Assembly: GCF_002198095.1 (NCBI RefSeq)
Contig: NZ_NHMK01000014.1
Coordinates: forward strand, 62,001-126,000
DNA length: 64,000 nucleotides
Direction: 5' to 3'
Source of the DNA: Deinococcus indicus
GTDB lineage: Bacteria > Deinococcota > Deinococci > Deinococcales > Deinococcaceae
Shown here: one piece after another, positions 31,444-40,137 of the stretch
Layout of the letters: every line of letters begins with the position of its first letter
Position numbering within the stretch: the first letter of the stretch is position 1
Made by a program: the position numbers and the translations under genes
Notes under the pieces: generated by a model
Seen by the model: only the letters and a program-made list of their open reading frames with translations
Databases searched by the model: none
What the model was told of the DNA's origin: nothing

Positions 31444-32981
31444 GGGTCGCCGTTGCGGATGTGGGTACCAATTCCAGTCACCTGTTGATTGCCGAGGCGG
31501 CGCAGGGGGATGCGGGTGGGTTCCGGGTGCTGGACGCCCTGAAGGACCGTACGCGGTTGGGGGAGTGTCTGGATGGGGCGGGGAACCTGACGCCGGAGGG
31601 GGAGGACCGGCTGGCGTCGGCCCTGACGCGGTTCCGGGAGTTGGCGTCGGCGGCGGGGGTGGCGGAGGTGCATGTGTATGCCACGAGTGCGCTGCGTGAG
31701 GCGCCGAACGGGGCGGAGGTGGCGGGGCGGATGCTGGCGCGGACGGGGGTGTATCCGGCGATCATCTCGGGGGAGCGTGAGGGGGAGCTGACGTACCTGG
31801 GTGCGGCGCACGCGGTGGAGTTGGGTGAGGATAACGTGCTGCTGGATCTGGGGGGCGGCAGTCTGGAGTTCGTGCGTGGGGACGCGCAGGGGCCGCGTGA
31901 CGTGTTGAGTCTGCCGCTGGGTGGGATCCGCATGACGGGGGCGTTCATCCGGTCTGAACCGGCGGGGCGGCGGGAGGTGCAGGCGCTGGCTGACGCGGTG
32001 CGTGGGGCGCTGGCGCCGTACGTGGAGCGGTTCCGGGTGCGGTCCGGTACGCGGGTGGTACTGTCGAGCGGTACGGCGGAGGGGGCGGCGGCGGCCGTCG
32101 TGGCGCGGCGCGGTGGGGGTGGCCGTGCGGGGGGCGGGGCGGACGGTCCGGAAGGCGTGAACGGTGTGAGCGTCACGGTGGCTGAGCTGGGTGCGCTACT
32201 GGAGCAGGTGCGGGGGTTGAAGGCGGCGGCGCGGGCGCGGGTGCCGGGTCTGGAGCGGCGTTCCGAGACGGTCGTGGCGGGGCTGGCGACGTTGCATGCG
32301 GCGCTGGTGGCGCTGGGCGCGCAGGAGTTCACGGTCAGTGAGGGTGCGTTACGTGAGGGGATGCTGATCGAGGAACTGTCGCGGTTCCAGGCGTACCGGT
32401 CGGCGCTGAGTGCGCGGCAGCGGAGCGTGCTGGGCACGGCCGAGCGGTTCGGCGCGAACCTGTCTCATTCGCGGCAGGTGGCGGCGCTGTCGCGTGGGCT
32501 GCTGGACGCGCTGCAGGCGGCGGGCGAGCCGGTGGATCACGAGGACCGCAGTCTGCTGACGGCGGCGGGCGCGCTGCATGAGGTGGGGCAGATCGTGGCG
32601 CAGAGCGCGCACCACAAGCATTCGGCGTACCTGATCCGGCATGCGGGGTTGCGTGGGTTCAGTCCGCGTGAGATCGAGCTGATCGCCCTGCTGGCCCGTT
32701 ACCACCGCAAGAGTCCGCCGAAAGCGTCGCATGCGGAGTTCATGGCGCTGGGGGCGGGGGACCGGGACCGGGTGACGCGGCTGGCGGCGGTGCTGCGCGT
32801 GGCGGACGGCCTGGACCGTTCGCATGCGGGGGCGGCGCGTCTGGAGGGCCTGCGCCGCGCGGCGGACGGCAGCTGGGAGCTGAGCGTGTCGGGGGTCACG
32901 CCGCTGGACCTGGCGGGCGCGCGGGACAAGGCGGACCTGTGGGCGCGGGTGTTCGGACCGCTGACGTTGCGCGCTCCCTGA
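31440..32981 (+). CDS. ppx: Ppx/GppA exopolyphosphatase
   Basis: 513 residues. The ASKHA-fold phosphatase domain (1-305) has VAVADVGTNSSHLLIA, YATSALREAPNG, VLLDLGGGSLEFV and the SLPLGGIRMT loop. The C-terminal 200 residues are the HD-like domain (GALHEVGQIVAQSAHHKHSA, LLARYHRKSPPK), as in E. coli Ppx. It cuts phosphate from polyphosphate ends or pppGpp. A Gly/Ala-rich stretch (ARRGGGGRAGGGADGP) interrupts the domain near residue 225. Its TGA stop is the first contact with a family 1 repeat. Confidence 0.93.
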   Translation: MRVAVADVGTNSSHLLIAEAAQGDAGGFRVLDALKDRTRLGECLDGAGNLTPEGEDRLASALTRFRELASAAGVAEVHVYATSALREAPNGAEVAGRMLARTGVYPAIISGEREGELTYLGAAHAVELGEDNVLLDLGGGSLEFVRGDAQGPRDVLSLPLGGIRMTGAFIRSEPAGRREVQALADAVRGALAPYVERFRVRSGTRVVLSSGTAEGAAAAVVARRGGGGRAGGGADGPEGVNGVSVTVAELGALLEQVRGLKAAARARVPGLERRSETVVAGLATLHAALVALGAQEFTVSEGALREGMLIEELSRFQAYRSALSARQRSVLGTAERFGANLSHSRQVAALSRGLLDALQAAGEPVDHEDRSLLTAAGALHEVGQIVAQSAHHKHSAYLIRHAGLRGFSPREIELIALLARYHRKSPPKASHAEFMALGAGDRDRVTRLAAVLRVADGLDRSHAGAARLEGLRRAADGSWELSVSGVTPLDLAGARDKADLWARVFGPLTLRAP

Positions 32982-33136
32982 TACGGATTCCGTTTGTTTC
33001 GCCGACAATCCGGAATGTCACCGGATTGCCGGCTCCACGTCCGGAACCCGTTTTGCTCCCACTCTGCGGGGCAGCTCTACGAGTCGCTTCGCTCGGATTG
33101 AACGGGCTTTGCAGCCCATTCAATCGGAGTCCGTAT
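32981..33136 (-). repeat. Dispersed repeat family 1, copy E
   Basis: Starts ATACGGATTCCGTTTGTTTC on the last base of the ppx stop and ends CAATCGGAGTCCGTAT. Opposite orientation to copies B-D relative to the upstream gene. Contains the longer middle (TGCGGGGCAGCTCTACGAGT). Confidence 0.9.
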
Positions 33137-33235
33137 GATACGGCGGCCCGTTTGTGCTCCCGCTCTGCGGAGGGGCTCTCCGAGTCGCTTCGCCCGGACC
33201 GGGGGGCCTTACAGCCCATTCAACCGGAGTCCGCA
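33137..33235 (-). repeat. Partial family 1 repeat, tandem to copy E
   Basis: Begins GATACGGCGGCCCGTTTGTG and ends CAACCGGAGTCCGCATGA; the left half with the CAATCCGG hairpin is missing. Confidence 0.8.
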
Positions 33236-33262
33236 TGAGGGGCCGGGTGGGGCGCGGGCGGG

Positions 33263-33268
33263 TATCCT
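33263..33268 (+). promoter_or_regulatory. -10 box TATCCT for pdxY
   Basis: TANNNT 7 bases before ATG 33276. Confidence 0.5.
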
Positions 33269-33275
33269 GGCGGGC

Positions 33276-34160
33276 ATGACGGGCACGCCGCAGAACATCC
33301 TGAGTATTCAGTCGTGGGTCAGTTTCGGGCATGTGGGGAACGCGGCTGCCGTGTTTCCGCTGCAACGCCTGGGGTTCGAGGTCTGGGCGATTCACACGGT
33401 GCAGTTCAGTAACCACACCGGGTATGGCGCGTGGACGGGCGCGGTGTTCCCGCCCGAGGCGGTCGCGGAGCTGATCGACGGGATCGAGGCGCGTGGGGTG
33501 CTGCCGGGCTGCGGCGCGATCCTGAGCGGGTACATGGGCAGCGAGGGGACGGTCGCGGCGGTCGTGGACGCCGTGCGGCGCGTGCGGGGCGCGAATCCCG
33601 GCGCGCTGTACGCCTGCGACCCGGTGATGGGGGACGTGGGGCGCGGGGTGTTCGTGCGGCCGGAACTGCCGGACCTGATCGCGGCGCAGGCCATTCCGGA
33701 GGCGGATATCGTCACGCCCAATCAGTTCGAGCTGGAACTGCTGACCGGGCGCGCGGTGGACACGCTGGAGCACGCGCTGGAAGCGGCGCGCGCCCTGCGG
33801 GAGCGGATGCGTGCCGGCGGGCCGCGCGTGGTGCTGCTGACCAGTCTGGTCCGCAGCGGCGCGCCCGAGAACAGCATCGAGACGCTGGTCGTCACGGATG
33901 ACGGGGCGTGGCTGTGCCGCACGCCGCTGCTGCCGCTGGACCCGCCGCGCAACGGCACGGGGGACGCCATCGCGGCGCTGTTCCTGGGCCAGTACCTGAA
34001 GACCGGTCAGGCGGCGCAGGCGCTGAGTCTGTCCATGAGCGCCCTGTTCGGCCTGCTGAGCCGCACGCACGCTGCCGGCACCCGCGAGATTCAGCTGGTG
34101 GCGGCGCAGGACGAGTTCGTGAAGCCCGCGCGGCTGTTCGAGGCCCAGCAGGTCGGGTAG
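33276..34160 (+). CDS. pdxY: Pyridoxal kinase PdxY
   Basis: 294 residues, ribokinase-like. It phosphorylates pyridoxal in the vitamin B6 salvage pathway. Motifs: [20 protein letters not shown] (substrate site), [39 protein letters not shown] and the anion-hole/catalytic [14 protein letters not shown] 33276 begins exactly at the family N-terminus behind a leaderless promoter box. Confidence 0.96.
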   Translation: MTGTPQNILSIQSWVSFGHVGNAAAVFPLQRLGFEVWAIHTVQFSNHTGYGAWTGAVFPPEAVAELIDGIEARGVLPGCGAILSGYMGSEGTVAAVVDAVRRVRGANPGALYACDPVMGDVGRGVFVRPELPDLIAAQAIPEADIVTPNQFELELLTGRAVDTLEHALEAARALRERMRAGGPRVVLLTSLVRSGAPENSIETLVVTDDGAWLCRTPLLPLDPPRNGTGDAIAALFLGQYLKTGQAAQALSLSMSALFGLLSRTHAAGTREIQLVAAQDEFVKPARLFEAQQVG

Positions 34161-34272
34161 TCCGTTCGGGGCTGGTCAGATGAGGCGCGTCTCAGGGTCC
34201 CGTCAGCGTCCGCCCAAGATCGCTTGGCGCCGCTCTCACGGGTGGGCGGGAAGGGCGGGAAAGACTGGGGGC

Positions 34273-34800
34273 ATGAAACACATCATCTTCCCGACCGCCG
34301 CCGCCGCCGACGCCTTCACCGCTGACCTGCAGGCGCAGGGAGTGATCGCCCCCACCATGGGCCGCGCGACCGTCACCCGCCGCACCGCTGCCGACCCGGT
34401 CGTCACGGACGGCGGCGGCACGGCCGAGGACGCCGGGGCGGGCGCCGTGAAGGGCACCGGTGTGGGCGCTGCGGTCGGCGCGGTGGCCGGAGTGATCGCG
34501 ACCGGCGCGACCGTCGCGACCGGCGGGCTGGCCCTCCCGGTGATTCTGGGCATGGCGGCGCTGGGTTCCGGCGTGGGCGCCGCGGTCGGCGCGACCGGCG
34601 GCGCGATGGGTGTCGATGAGACGGGCGACTACTACGACGCCGACGACGACTACTACGACCGTCTGAACACCACCCACACCAGCGGCGGGCGCACGGTCGC
34701 CGTGCATGACAGCGTCCCGGCCGACGTGGTCGAGGCGGCCGCCATCCGCCACGGGGGCGAATACGTGAGCGGCGGGCAACTCAGCCGCCGCACGATGTAA
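34273..34800 (+). CDS. Small glycine-zipper protein, possibly membrane-associated
   Basis: 175 residues, no known function. The N-terminus ([20 protein letters not shown]) looks like a small ferredoxin-like domain seen in general-stress proteins. The centre has GxxxG repeats ([39 protein letters not shown]) that can form a membrane hairpin. An acidic/tyrosine stretch ([11 protein letters not shown]) follows. AAGACT lies 6 bases before the ATG. A strong terminator follows the gene. Confidence 0.75.
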   Translation: MKHIIFPTAAAADAFTADLQAQGVIAPTMGRATVTRRTAADPVVTDGGGTAEDAGAGAVKGTGVGAAVGAVAGVIATGATVATGGLALPVILGMAALGSGVGAAVGATGGAMGVDETGDYYDADDDYYDRLNTTHTSGGRTVAVHDSVPADVVEAAAIRHGGEYVSGGQLSRRTM

Positions 34801-34826
34801 CCCTCTCCCCCACTGAATCCCCAGTA

Positions 34827-34864
34827 GAAGAAGGGACCCCAGAGCAATCCGGGGTCCCTTCTTC
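34827..34864. terminator. Bidirectional terminator
   Basis: 14-bp perfect stem GAAGAAGGGACCCC/GGGGTCCCTTCTTC between convergent genes ending at 34800 (+) and 34898 (-). T-rich arm ends serve both directions. Confidence 0.8.
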
Positions 34865-34897
34865 CGATGTCCGTCCTGACCGGGGGGCCGTCGCGGA

Positions 34898-35341
34898 TCA
34901 ATCCGCTTCGGGCGGGTGGGGCAGGGCGACCTTGCGGAACCAGAAGTTCCCCAGGGTACGGATCACGTCCTCGAATTCCAGCAGGCTGACGGGTTTGGGG
35001 ATGTAGGCGTTGGCGTGCAGGTTGTAGCTGCGCCAGATGTCGCTCTCGGCGCGGCTGGTGGTCAGGACGATCACGGGGATGCTGCGCAGGATGGCGTCCT
35101 CTTTCAGGATGTCCAGCAGTTCCAGGCCGGTCATGCGGGGCATGTTCAGGTCCATCAGGATCACGTCGGGGCGCGGGGCCTGGGTGTGCGTCTCGGTGCG
35201 GCGCAGGAAGTTCAGGGCGTCCAGGCCGTCGCGGGCGTGGTGCAGGCGGTGCGGGAACTGGGCGTCCTCGAAGGCCTCGCGCGTGAGCATCACGTCGGCG
35301 GGGTTGTCCTCGACCAGCAGGATTTCGACGGGTTCGGTCAT
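34898..35341 (-). CDS. Response regulator, single receiver domain (Rcp1 type)
   Basis: 147 residues, a lone receiver. Acidic pocket in EILLVEDNPADVMLTREAF, phospho-acceptor Asp in PDVILMDLNMPRMTGLE, switch Thr in IVLTTSRAESD and Lys in AYIPKPVSLLEFE. This is the form paired with phytochrome-like or CHASE3 kinases. Its start codon overlaps the kinase stop (ATGA), so the two are translationally coupled. Confidence 0.95.
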   Translation of the reverse strand: MTEPVEILLVEDNPADVMLTREAFEDAQFPHRLHHARDGLDALNFLRRTETHTQAPRPDVILMDLNMPRMTGLELLDILKEDAILRSIPVIVLTTSRAESDIWRSYNLHANAYIPKPVSLLEFEDVIRTLGNFWFRKVALPHPPEAD

Positions 35342-36954
35342 GCGGGGTTCTCCTGGGGGGTGGGGTCGGGCGGGGCCGTGACGGGCAGCGCGAGGTGGAA
35401 GGTGCTGCCTCGGCCGGGTTCGCTGTCCAGCCACAGCTGACCGCCGAGCTGTTCGGCGGCGCTGCGCGTGACGGCCAGCCCGATGCCGCTGCCCGGATAC
35501 TCGTCCATGCCGTGCAGTCGCTGGAACACCCCGAAGATTCGTTCGTGGTACTCGGGCGCGATGCCGATGCCGTTGTCCTGCACGTGGAACACCCAGCTGT
35601 CCTGCCCGGCGTGGCGGGTGCGGTCGGCGCTGATCTGCACGCGGGCCGGGCGGGTGGGGTCGCGGAACTTCAGGGCGTTTCCGATCAGGTTCTGCAGGAT
35701 GTGCCGCATCAGGTCCGGGTTGGACGGGATGACCGGCAGGTCGCGGGCCGTGACCTGCGCCTGCGCGTCCAGGATCTGCCGTTCGAGGTCGGCGGTGATC
35801 TCGCGGACGAGCGCGGCCGTGTCGACCGGCTGCGTGGCGCGCGGGGCGTTGCGCACGCGGGAGTACGCCAGCAGGTCCTGGATCAGGGTCTTCATGCGTT
35901 GCGTGGCCGAGGTCGTGAACGCGATGTACTGGTCGGCGCGTTCGTCCAGCTGCCCCTGGTAGCGGCGGGCGAGCAGTTCGGTGTAACTGCCGATGGTCCG
36001 CAGGGGTTCTTGCAGGTCGTGGCTAGCGACATACGCGAACTGTTCGAGTTCGCGGTTGCTGCGTTCCAGGTGGGTGTTGCTGGCGCGCAGCGCCTCGGCG
36101 CTCTCGCGCAGGGCCTGTTCACGGTCCTGCACGGCGGCCGCCATGCGGTCGAACTGCCCGCCCAGCTGCGCGAGTTCCTGCACGGGCATGACCGGCGTGC
36201 GGCGCTGGTACTGCCCGGCAGCGATGGCGCCGGCCCCGGCGTTCAGGTCGTTCAGGCTGCGGGTGATGGTGCGGGTCACGCGGTACGCGGTGAGCAGCAG
36301 CAGCGTCAGCGAGAGCAGCAGGCCGCCCACCGTCAGGGTTCGCACGGTGGTCAGGGTGGCCTGACTGGCGGCGGTGGCGGCGCTCAGGCGGCCGCTCTCG
36401 TTGGTGCGCATGACGGCCATGATGTCGCGCGCCTCGTTCAGCAGGTCGCGCCCCTTACCCTGCCGGACGAGCTGGGCGGCCTGCGCCAGCGAGTCGCTGC
36501 GGGCGGCGATCTCGGGCCGGGCGGCCGTCTCCTGCCAGCGCTGCACGGCGCGCCGCACCCGCGCGAGGTTCGTGCGTTGCAGGTCCGTGACGCTCAGGTC
36601 GTGCAGGGCCAGCGCGGCGGCCCGGAACGCCGCCTCGCCCTCGCGGTACGGCGCGAGGAAGGCGGGATCGCCGGTGATGACGTAACCGCGCTCGCCGTTC
36701 TCCATGACGGAGATCTGGGTGTTCAGGTCGTTCAGGAGCAGCATCCGCGTCTGCGCGTCCGACACCAGTCGCAGTTGCTCGTCGTTGCGGTTGACGCCCA
36801 CGGTGACCGCCGTTCCCACGCCCACCAGCAGCGCGAACGGCAGCAGGAACGGCCGCAGCAGGAAGGCGCGCAGCGTCACTTTCCGCCGCGCAGCCGGCCG
36901 GGACGCGCCTTCGGCGGCGGGAGACTCGGCGGTGGTCGGGGCAGGCGCGGACAT
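35338..36954 (-). CDS. CHASE3-type sensor histidine kinase
   Basis: 538 residues. A first membrane helix ([20 protein letters not shown]) and a second ([20 protein letters not shown]) enclose a CHASE3-like periplasmic helix bundle ([20 protein letters not shown]). HAMP follows at about 215-265. The dimerisation domain carries the phospho-His in [19 protein letters not shown]. The ATPase shows [24 protein letters not shown] and PGSGIGLAV. The signal is unknown. It is first in an operon with the receiver protein. Confidence 0.94.
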   Translation of the reverse strand: MSAPAPTTAESPAAEGASRPAARRKVTLRAFLLRPFLLPFALLVGVGTAVTVGVNRNDEQLRLVSDAQTRMLLLNDLNTQISVMENGERGYVITGDPAFLAPYREGEAAFRAAALALHDLSVTDLQRTNLARVRRAVQRWQETAARPEIAARSDSLAQAAQLVRQGKGRDLLNEARDIMAVMRTNESGRLSAATAASQATLTTVRTLTVGGLLLSLTLLLLTAYRVTRTITRSLNDLNAGAGAIAAGQYQRRTPVMPVQELAQLGGQFDRMAAAVQDREQALRESAEALRASNTHLERSNRELEQFAYVASHDLQEPLRTIGSYTELLARRYQGQLDERADQYIAFTTSATQRMKTLIQDLLAYSRVRNAPRATQPVDTAALVREITADLERQILDAQAQVTARDLPVIPSNPDLMRHILQNLIGNALKFRDPTRPARVQISADRTRHAGQDSWVFHVQDNGIGIAPEYHERIFGVFQRLHGMDEYPGSGIGLAVTRSAAEQLGGQLWLDSEPGRGSTFHLALPVTAPPDPTPQENPA

Positions 36955-36963
36955 GACGCAGGC

Positions 36964-36969
36964 ATTGTA
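36964..36969 (-). promoter_or_regulatory. -10 box TACAAT for the kinase operon
   Basis: 5 of 6 match to TATAAT, 9 bases before the kinase ATG, giving a leaderless or very short leader transcript. Confidence 0.5.
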
Positions 36970-37057
36970 GCCGACCCTTCCGGGCGTTCCCGCCCGGTCT
37001 GCGCGCCCGGCAGGCCCGCCGGGGCAGGTGCGGCCCGGCACGCCCGACCGGATAAAT

Positions 37058-37077
37058 TGAACCGAGTTCACCTGAAC
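37058..37077 (+). promoter_or_regulatory. Palindromic operator candidate before the dienoyl-CoA operon
   Basis: TGAAC-CGA-GTTCA (37058-37070) is a perfect inverted repeat, with a third half-site TGAAC at 37073-37077. It covers the -35 zone of the TACAGT promoter, so a bound repressor (a fatty-acid-type TetR or GntR protein is an inference) would block transcription. Confidence 0.45.
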
Positions 37078-37081
37078 GCGG

Positions 37082-37087
37082 TACAGT
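37082..37087 (+). promoter_or_regulatory. -10 box TACAGT
   Basis: 7 bases before ATG 37095. Confidence 0.5.
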
Positions 37088-37094
37088 GGACGTC

Positions 37095-37832
37095 ATGACA
37101 TTCCAGAACGTGAGTCTCACCCACGCGGGTGAGGTCGCCACGCTGACCCTGACGAGCAAGAAGGGCAGCATGGGCCCGACCTTCTGGCCCGAGATCCCGC
37201 GCGTCCTGAACGAACTGGGCGGCGCCCGCGCGCTGATCCTGCGCGGCCAGGACCTGTTCAGCGCCGGCCTGGACGTGCGGGCCAGCGCCCCCGTCATCGC
37301 CCCCACCCTGGGCGACCCCGAGGCGTTCGCGGAGGTCGTCGCCGAGATGCACGCCGCCATCGACGCGTTCGCCGCGCTGCCCATCCCGGTGATCGCCGCC
37401 GTGCACGGCTGGTGCATCGGTGCGGGCCTGGAACTCGTCAGCGCCTGCGACATTCGCATCGCCAGCGCGGACGCCCGCTTCAGCCTGCCCGAGGTGCGGC
37501 TGGGCATCACCGCCGACCTGGGCGGCCTGCAACGCCTCCCGCACCTGATCGGCACCGGGCGCACCGCGCACCTCGCCCTGACCGGCGACCCCATCGACGC
37601 GCCCACCGCCGAACGCTGGGGTCTGATCACCGAACTCCTGCCCACCCCGGACGCCCTGTTCGAGCGGGCGAACACCCTCGCCGCCGGACTGGCCGCCCTG
37701 CCGCCCCGCGCCGTCGAAGGCACCAAACGCACGCTGCACGCGCACCTCCCCCACGCCCAGAGTCTCGAACAGGCCGTGCGCTGGAACGCCCAGCACATGA
37801 CCGCCGACGGCCTCGCGCAGGCCCTGAAGTAA
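37095..37832 (+). CDS. Enoyl-CoA hydratase/isomerase family, likely delta3,5-delta2,4-dienoyl-CoA isomerase
   Basis: 245 residues, crotonase fold. Oxyanion-hole segments FSAGLDV and [18 protein letters not shown] are present. The segment [18 protein letters not shown] closely follows the ECH1-type dienoyl-CoA isomerase pattern, with Asp where hydratases have Glu. The next gene encodes a 2,4-dienoyl-CoA reductase-like enzyme, which acts on this enzyme's product in breakdown of odd-position unsaturated fatty acids. Plain enoyl-CoA hydratase activity is the alternative. Confidence 0.85.
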   Translation: MTFQNVSLTHAGEVATLTLTSKKGSMGPTFWPEIPRVLNELGGARALILRGQDLFSAGLDVRASAPVIAPTLGDPEAFAEVVAEMHAAIDAFAALPIPVIAAVHGWCIGAGLELVSACDIRIASADARFSLPEVRLGITADLGGLQRLPHLIGTGRTAHLALTGDPIDAPTAERWGLITELLPTPDALFERANTLAAGLAALPPRAVEGTKRTLHAHLPHAQSLEQAVRWNAQHMTADGLAQALK

Positions 37833-37869
37833 ACCCCCCGCCCCCCTTCCCCACCCAAGGAGCCCCCAC

Positions 37870-38736
37870 ATGACCCAGACCCCCACCCTCGGCACCCTGC
37901 AACCCGGCGCCGCCGACAGCACCTTCCGCCCCGACCTCCTGCAGGGCAAGCACGCCCTGATCACCGGCGGCGGCAGCGGCATCAACCTCGGCATCGCGCA
38001 GAGCTTCGCCGCGCACGGCTGCCGGGTCACCATCCTGGGCCGCAACCTCGAAAAAGCCCAGACGGCCGCGCAGGGCATCATCGACGCCGGCGGGCAGGCC
38101 ATCGGCGTCAGCGCCGACGTGCGCGACATCGCCGCCATGCAGGCCGCCGCCGCGCAGGCCGTCGAAGCCTTCGGCCCCATCGACATCGTCCTCGCGGGCG
38201 CCGCCGGGAACTTCCCCGCCCCGGTGGACGGCATCAGCCCCAACGGCTTCAAGACCGTCGTGGACATCGACCTGCTCGGCACGTACCACACCATCAAGGC
38301 CTGCGCGCCCCACCTGACCACCCCCGGCGGGAACATCCTGAGCATCAGCGCCTACGGCATTCCCGTGCCCATGCAGGCGCACGTCGTCGCCGCCAAGGCC
38401 GGCGTGGACGCCCTGACCCGCACCCTCGCCATCGAATGGGGCCTGCGCGGCATCCGCGTGAACGCCATCATCCCCGGCCCCATCGACGGCACCGAAGGCA
38501 TGGCCCGCCTCGCCCCCGACGAGAAGACCCGCCGCCAGTTCATGGGCACCGTCCCGCTGGGCCGCTTCGGCATCCCGCAGGACATCGCCAACGCCGCCCT
38601 GTTCCTCGTCAGTGACGCCGCCAGCTACGTCACGGGCGTCATCCTGCCCGTCGACGGCGGCCAGAACATGCTCGGCGGCGCCCCCCAGTACCAGATGTAC
38701 CAGCAGATGGGCCTCGCCCTGCCGAAGAAAGACTGA
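37870..38736 (+). CDS. SDR-type 2,4-dienoyl-CoA reductase-like enzyme
   Basis: 288 residues. Rossmann loop [12 protein letters not shown] (residues 33-44), NADP-type Arg in ILGRNLEKA. In place of the usual YxxxK, the sequence reads [20 protein letters not shown]: Lys is kept and the Tyr position is Val, as in DECR-type reductases. [13 protein letters not shown] matches the peroxisomal DECR2 signature. It would reduce 2,4-dienoyl-CoA with NADPH. It lies 37 bases after the isomerase gene with AAGGAG before its ATG, so the two form an operon. Confidence 0.88.
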   Translation: MTQTPTLGTLQPGAADSTFRPDLLQGKHALITGGGSGINLGIAQSFAAHGCRVTILGRNLEKAQTAAQGIIDAGGQAIGVSADVRDIAAMQAAAAQAVEAFGPIDIVLAGAAGNFPAPVDGISPNGFKTVVDIDLLGTYHTIKACAPHLTTPGGNILSISAYGIPVPMQAHVVAAKAGVDALTRTLAIEWGLRGIRVNAIIPGPIDGTEGMARLAPDEKTRRQFMGTVPLGRFGIPQDIANAALFLVSDAASYVTGVILPVDGGQNMLGGAPQYQMYQQMGLALPKKD

Positions 38737-38781
38737 CCGGGGCCATGAGCTGTGGGCTCTGAGGAATGGGCAGGTGTGCTC

Positions 38782-38918
38782 ACAGCGGTTTCCAGTTCCA
38801 TTGAAGGGCCAACAGCACGCCCTTCAATTCCACTTCCAACCGCTGTTGTGGACGGCTTCTCGCTTCGCTCGTTTCAGGAGTGCTGAGGGAACCCCTCAAC
38901 ACCCCTGAAAACCGCTGT
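38782..38918. repeat. Dispersed repeat family 2, intact copy
   Basis: 137 bp with perfect 10-bp ends ACAGCGGTTT and AAACCGCTGT. Inside are two hairpins: one with arms ACAGCGGTTTCCAG... and ...CTTCCAACCGCTGT around TTGAAGGG/CCCTTCAA, and one TTTCAGGAGTGCTGAGG/CCTCAACACCCCTGAAA. Confidence 0.8.
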
Positions 38919-38964
38919 CAGAACCCGCAGCCCATGTGCGTGCCTGCGCCGTGCCCGCCGCCGG

Positions 38965-38970
38965 TACGCT
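38965..38970 (+). promoter_or_regulatory. -10 box TACGCT for LRR gene
   Basis: TANNNT 6 bases before ATG 38977. Confidence 0.5.
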
Positions 38971-38976
38971 GCGGGC

Positions 38977-39909
38977 ATGTCTGCTGTCACGCTGCCCACG
39001 CATCAGCACCTCTCGGATCTGCGGGGGGCGGCGCTGCTGAATCTGCCGGACTGGTCGGGGGTGCGACGCGTGAATCTGGACGGGCTGGGCCTGGGTGCGC
39101 TGCCAGAGCGGGAGGCCGCGCCGGACCTGATCGCATTCAGCGTGTACGACAACGCGCTGACGGGCGTGCCGGGCTGGGTGTGGACGCGGCGGGAACTCCG
39201 GACGCTGAACCTGTCCGCGAACCGGTTCACGGCGCTGCCGGAGCCGCTGGGCAACCTGCGCGAGTTGCGGATGCTGGATCTGGGGCGCAACGAGCTGAAC
39301 GCCCTGCCGGACGTGTTCGGCGGGCTGAGGCAGTTGGCGTTCCTGTACCTGAGCCACAACCGCCTGACGGAGCTGCCGGAGTCCATGCGCGGGCTGGGGT
39401 TGCTGACGTACCTGAACGTGACGGACAACGCCCTGACGCGGCTGCCAGACTGGCTGGGCGACCTGCGCGACCTGACCGAGCTGCGGCTGTACGGCAACCC
39501 GCTGGAGGCCCTGCCGGACAGCCTCGGGGCACTGGGCAGCCTGCGGGAACTACACGTCATGAACGCCCGCCTGACAGCGCTGCCCGCCAGTCTGGGCGGG
39601 TGCGGGGCGCTGGAGGTGCTGGACCTTCAGGGCAACGCGCTGACCGAACTACCGGACTCGCTGGGGCAGTTGCCGCGCCTGACCGCGCTGAACCTGCGCT
39701 TCAATGCGCTGACGCACCTGCCAGACACGCTGGGCGACCTGCACGCACTCCACACCCTCGACCTGCGCGCCAACGAACTGACCAGCCTCCCCGAGGGGCT
39801 GGCGCACCTGCCGGGGTTGCGGAAACTCGACCTGCGCTGGAACCGCATCGAGCAGTTGCCGGACGCCTTCGACACGCTGATTGAGCGGGGCTGTCAGGTG
39901 TACCTGTAG
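38977..39909 (+). CDS. Leucine-rich-repeat protein
   Basis: 310 residues, almost wholly LRR. About eleven repeats of 23 residues follow the bacterial pattern LxxLxxLxLxxNxLxxLPxx, for example LRMLDLGRNELNALPDVFGG and LTALNLRFNALTHLPDTLGD. No signal peptide or membrane helix, so a cytoplasmic binding scaffold is likely. The partner is unknown. It stands alone with its own promoter box. Confidence 0.92.
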   Translation: MSAVTLPTHQHLSDLRGAALLNLPDWSGVRRVNLDGLGLGALPEREAAPDLIAFSVYDNALTGVPGWVWTRRELRTLNLSANRFTALPEPLGNLRELRMLDLGRNELNALPDVFGGLRQLAFLYLSHNRLTELPESMRGLGLLTYLNVTDNALTRLPDWLGDLRDLTELRLYGNPLEALPDSLGALGSLRELHVMNARLTALPASLGGCGALEVLDLQGNALTELPDSLGQLPRLTALNLRFNALTHLPDTLGDLHALHTLDLRANELTSLPEGLAHLPGLRKLDLRWNRIEQLPDAFDTLIERGCQVYL

Positions 39910-40067
39910 GGACCTGCGGCGGTGGCCGGACTGTGCGCGGGGTGGATGAAGGAACATTCAATGCCTGTCCGGTCAGATGATTGTCCCGCTCGACCGACTG
40001 GGAAAAGTGCGTGTGGGCGATCAGGTTCTCCCTGGAGAAAGCAACGTGGTATCGAGATCTGCTCGCC

Positions 40068-40108
40068 TGACTCATAGTTTTCATAATCAATTTCTAGATT
40101 ATGAGTCA
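40068..40108 (+). promoter_or_regulatory. AT-rich double palindrome upstream of nadV
   Basis: Outer perfect arms TGACTCATA (40068-40076) and TATGAGTCA (40100-40108) enclose inner perfect arms CATAATC (40082-40088) and GATTATG (40097-40103). CATAAT also resembles a -10 box. Position, 30 bases before the nadV ribosome site, suggests an operator for an NAD-responsive regulator; which one is not known. Confidence 0.5.
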
Positions 40109-40137
40109 AGACAAGGCGTCACCATAGGAGGCACCCC

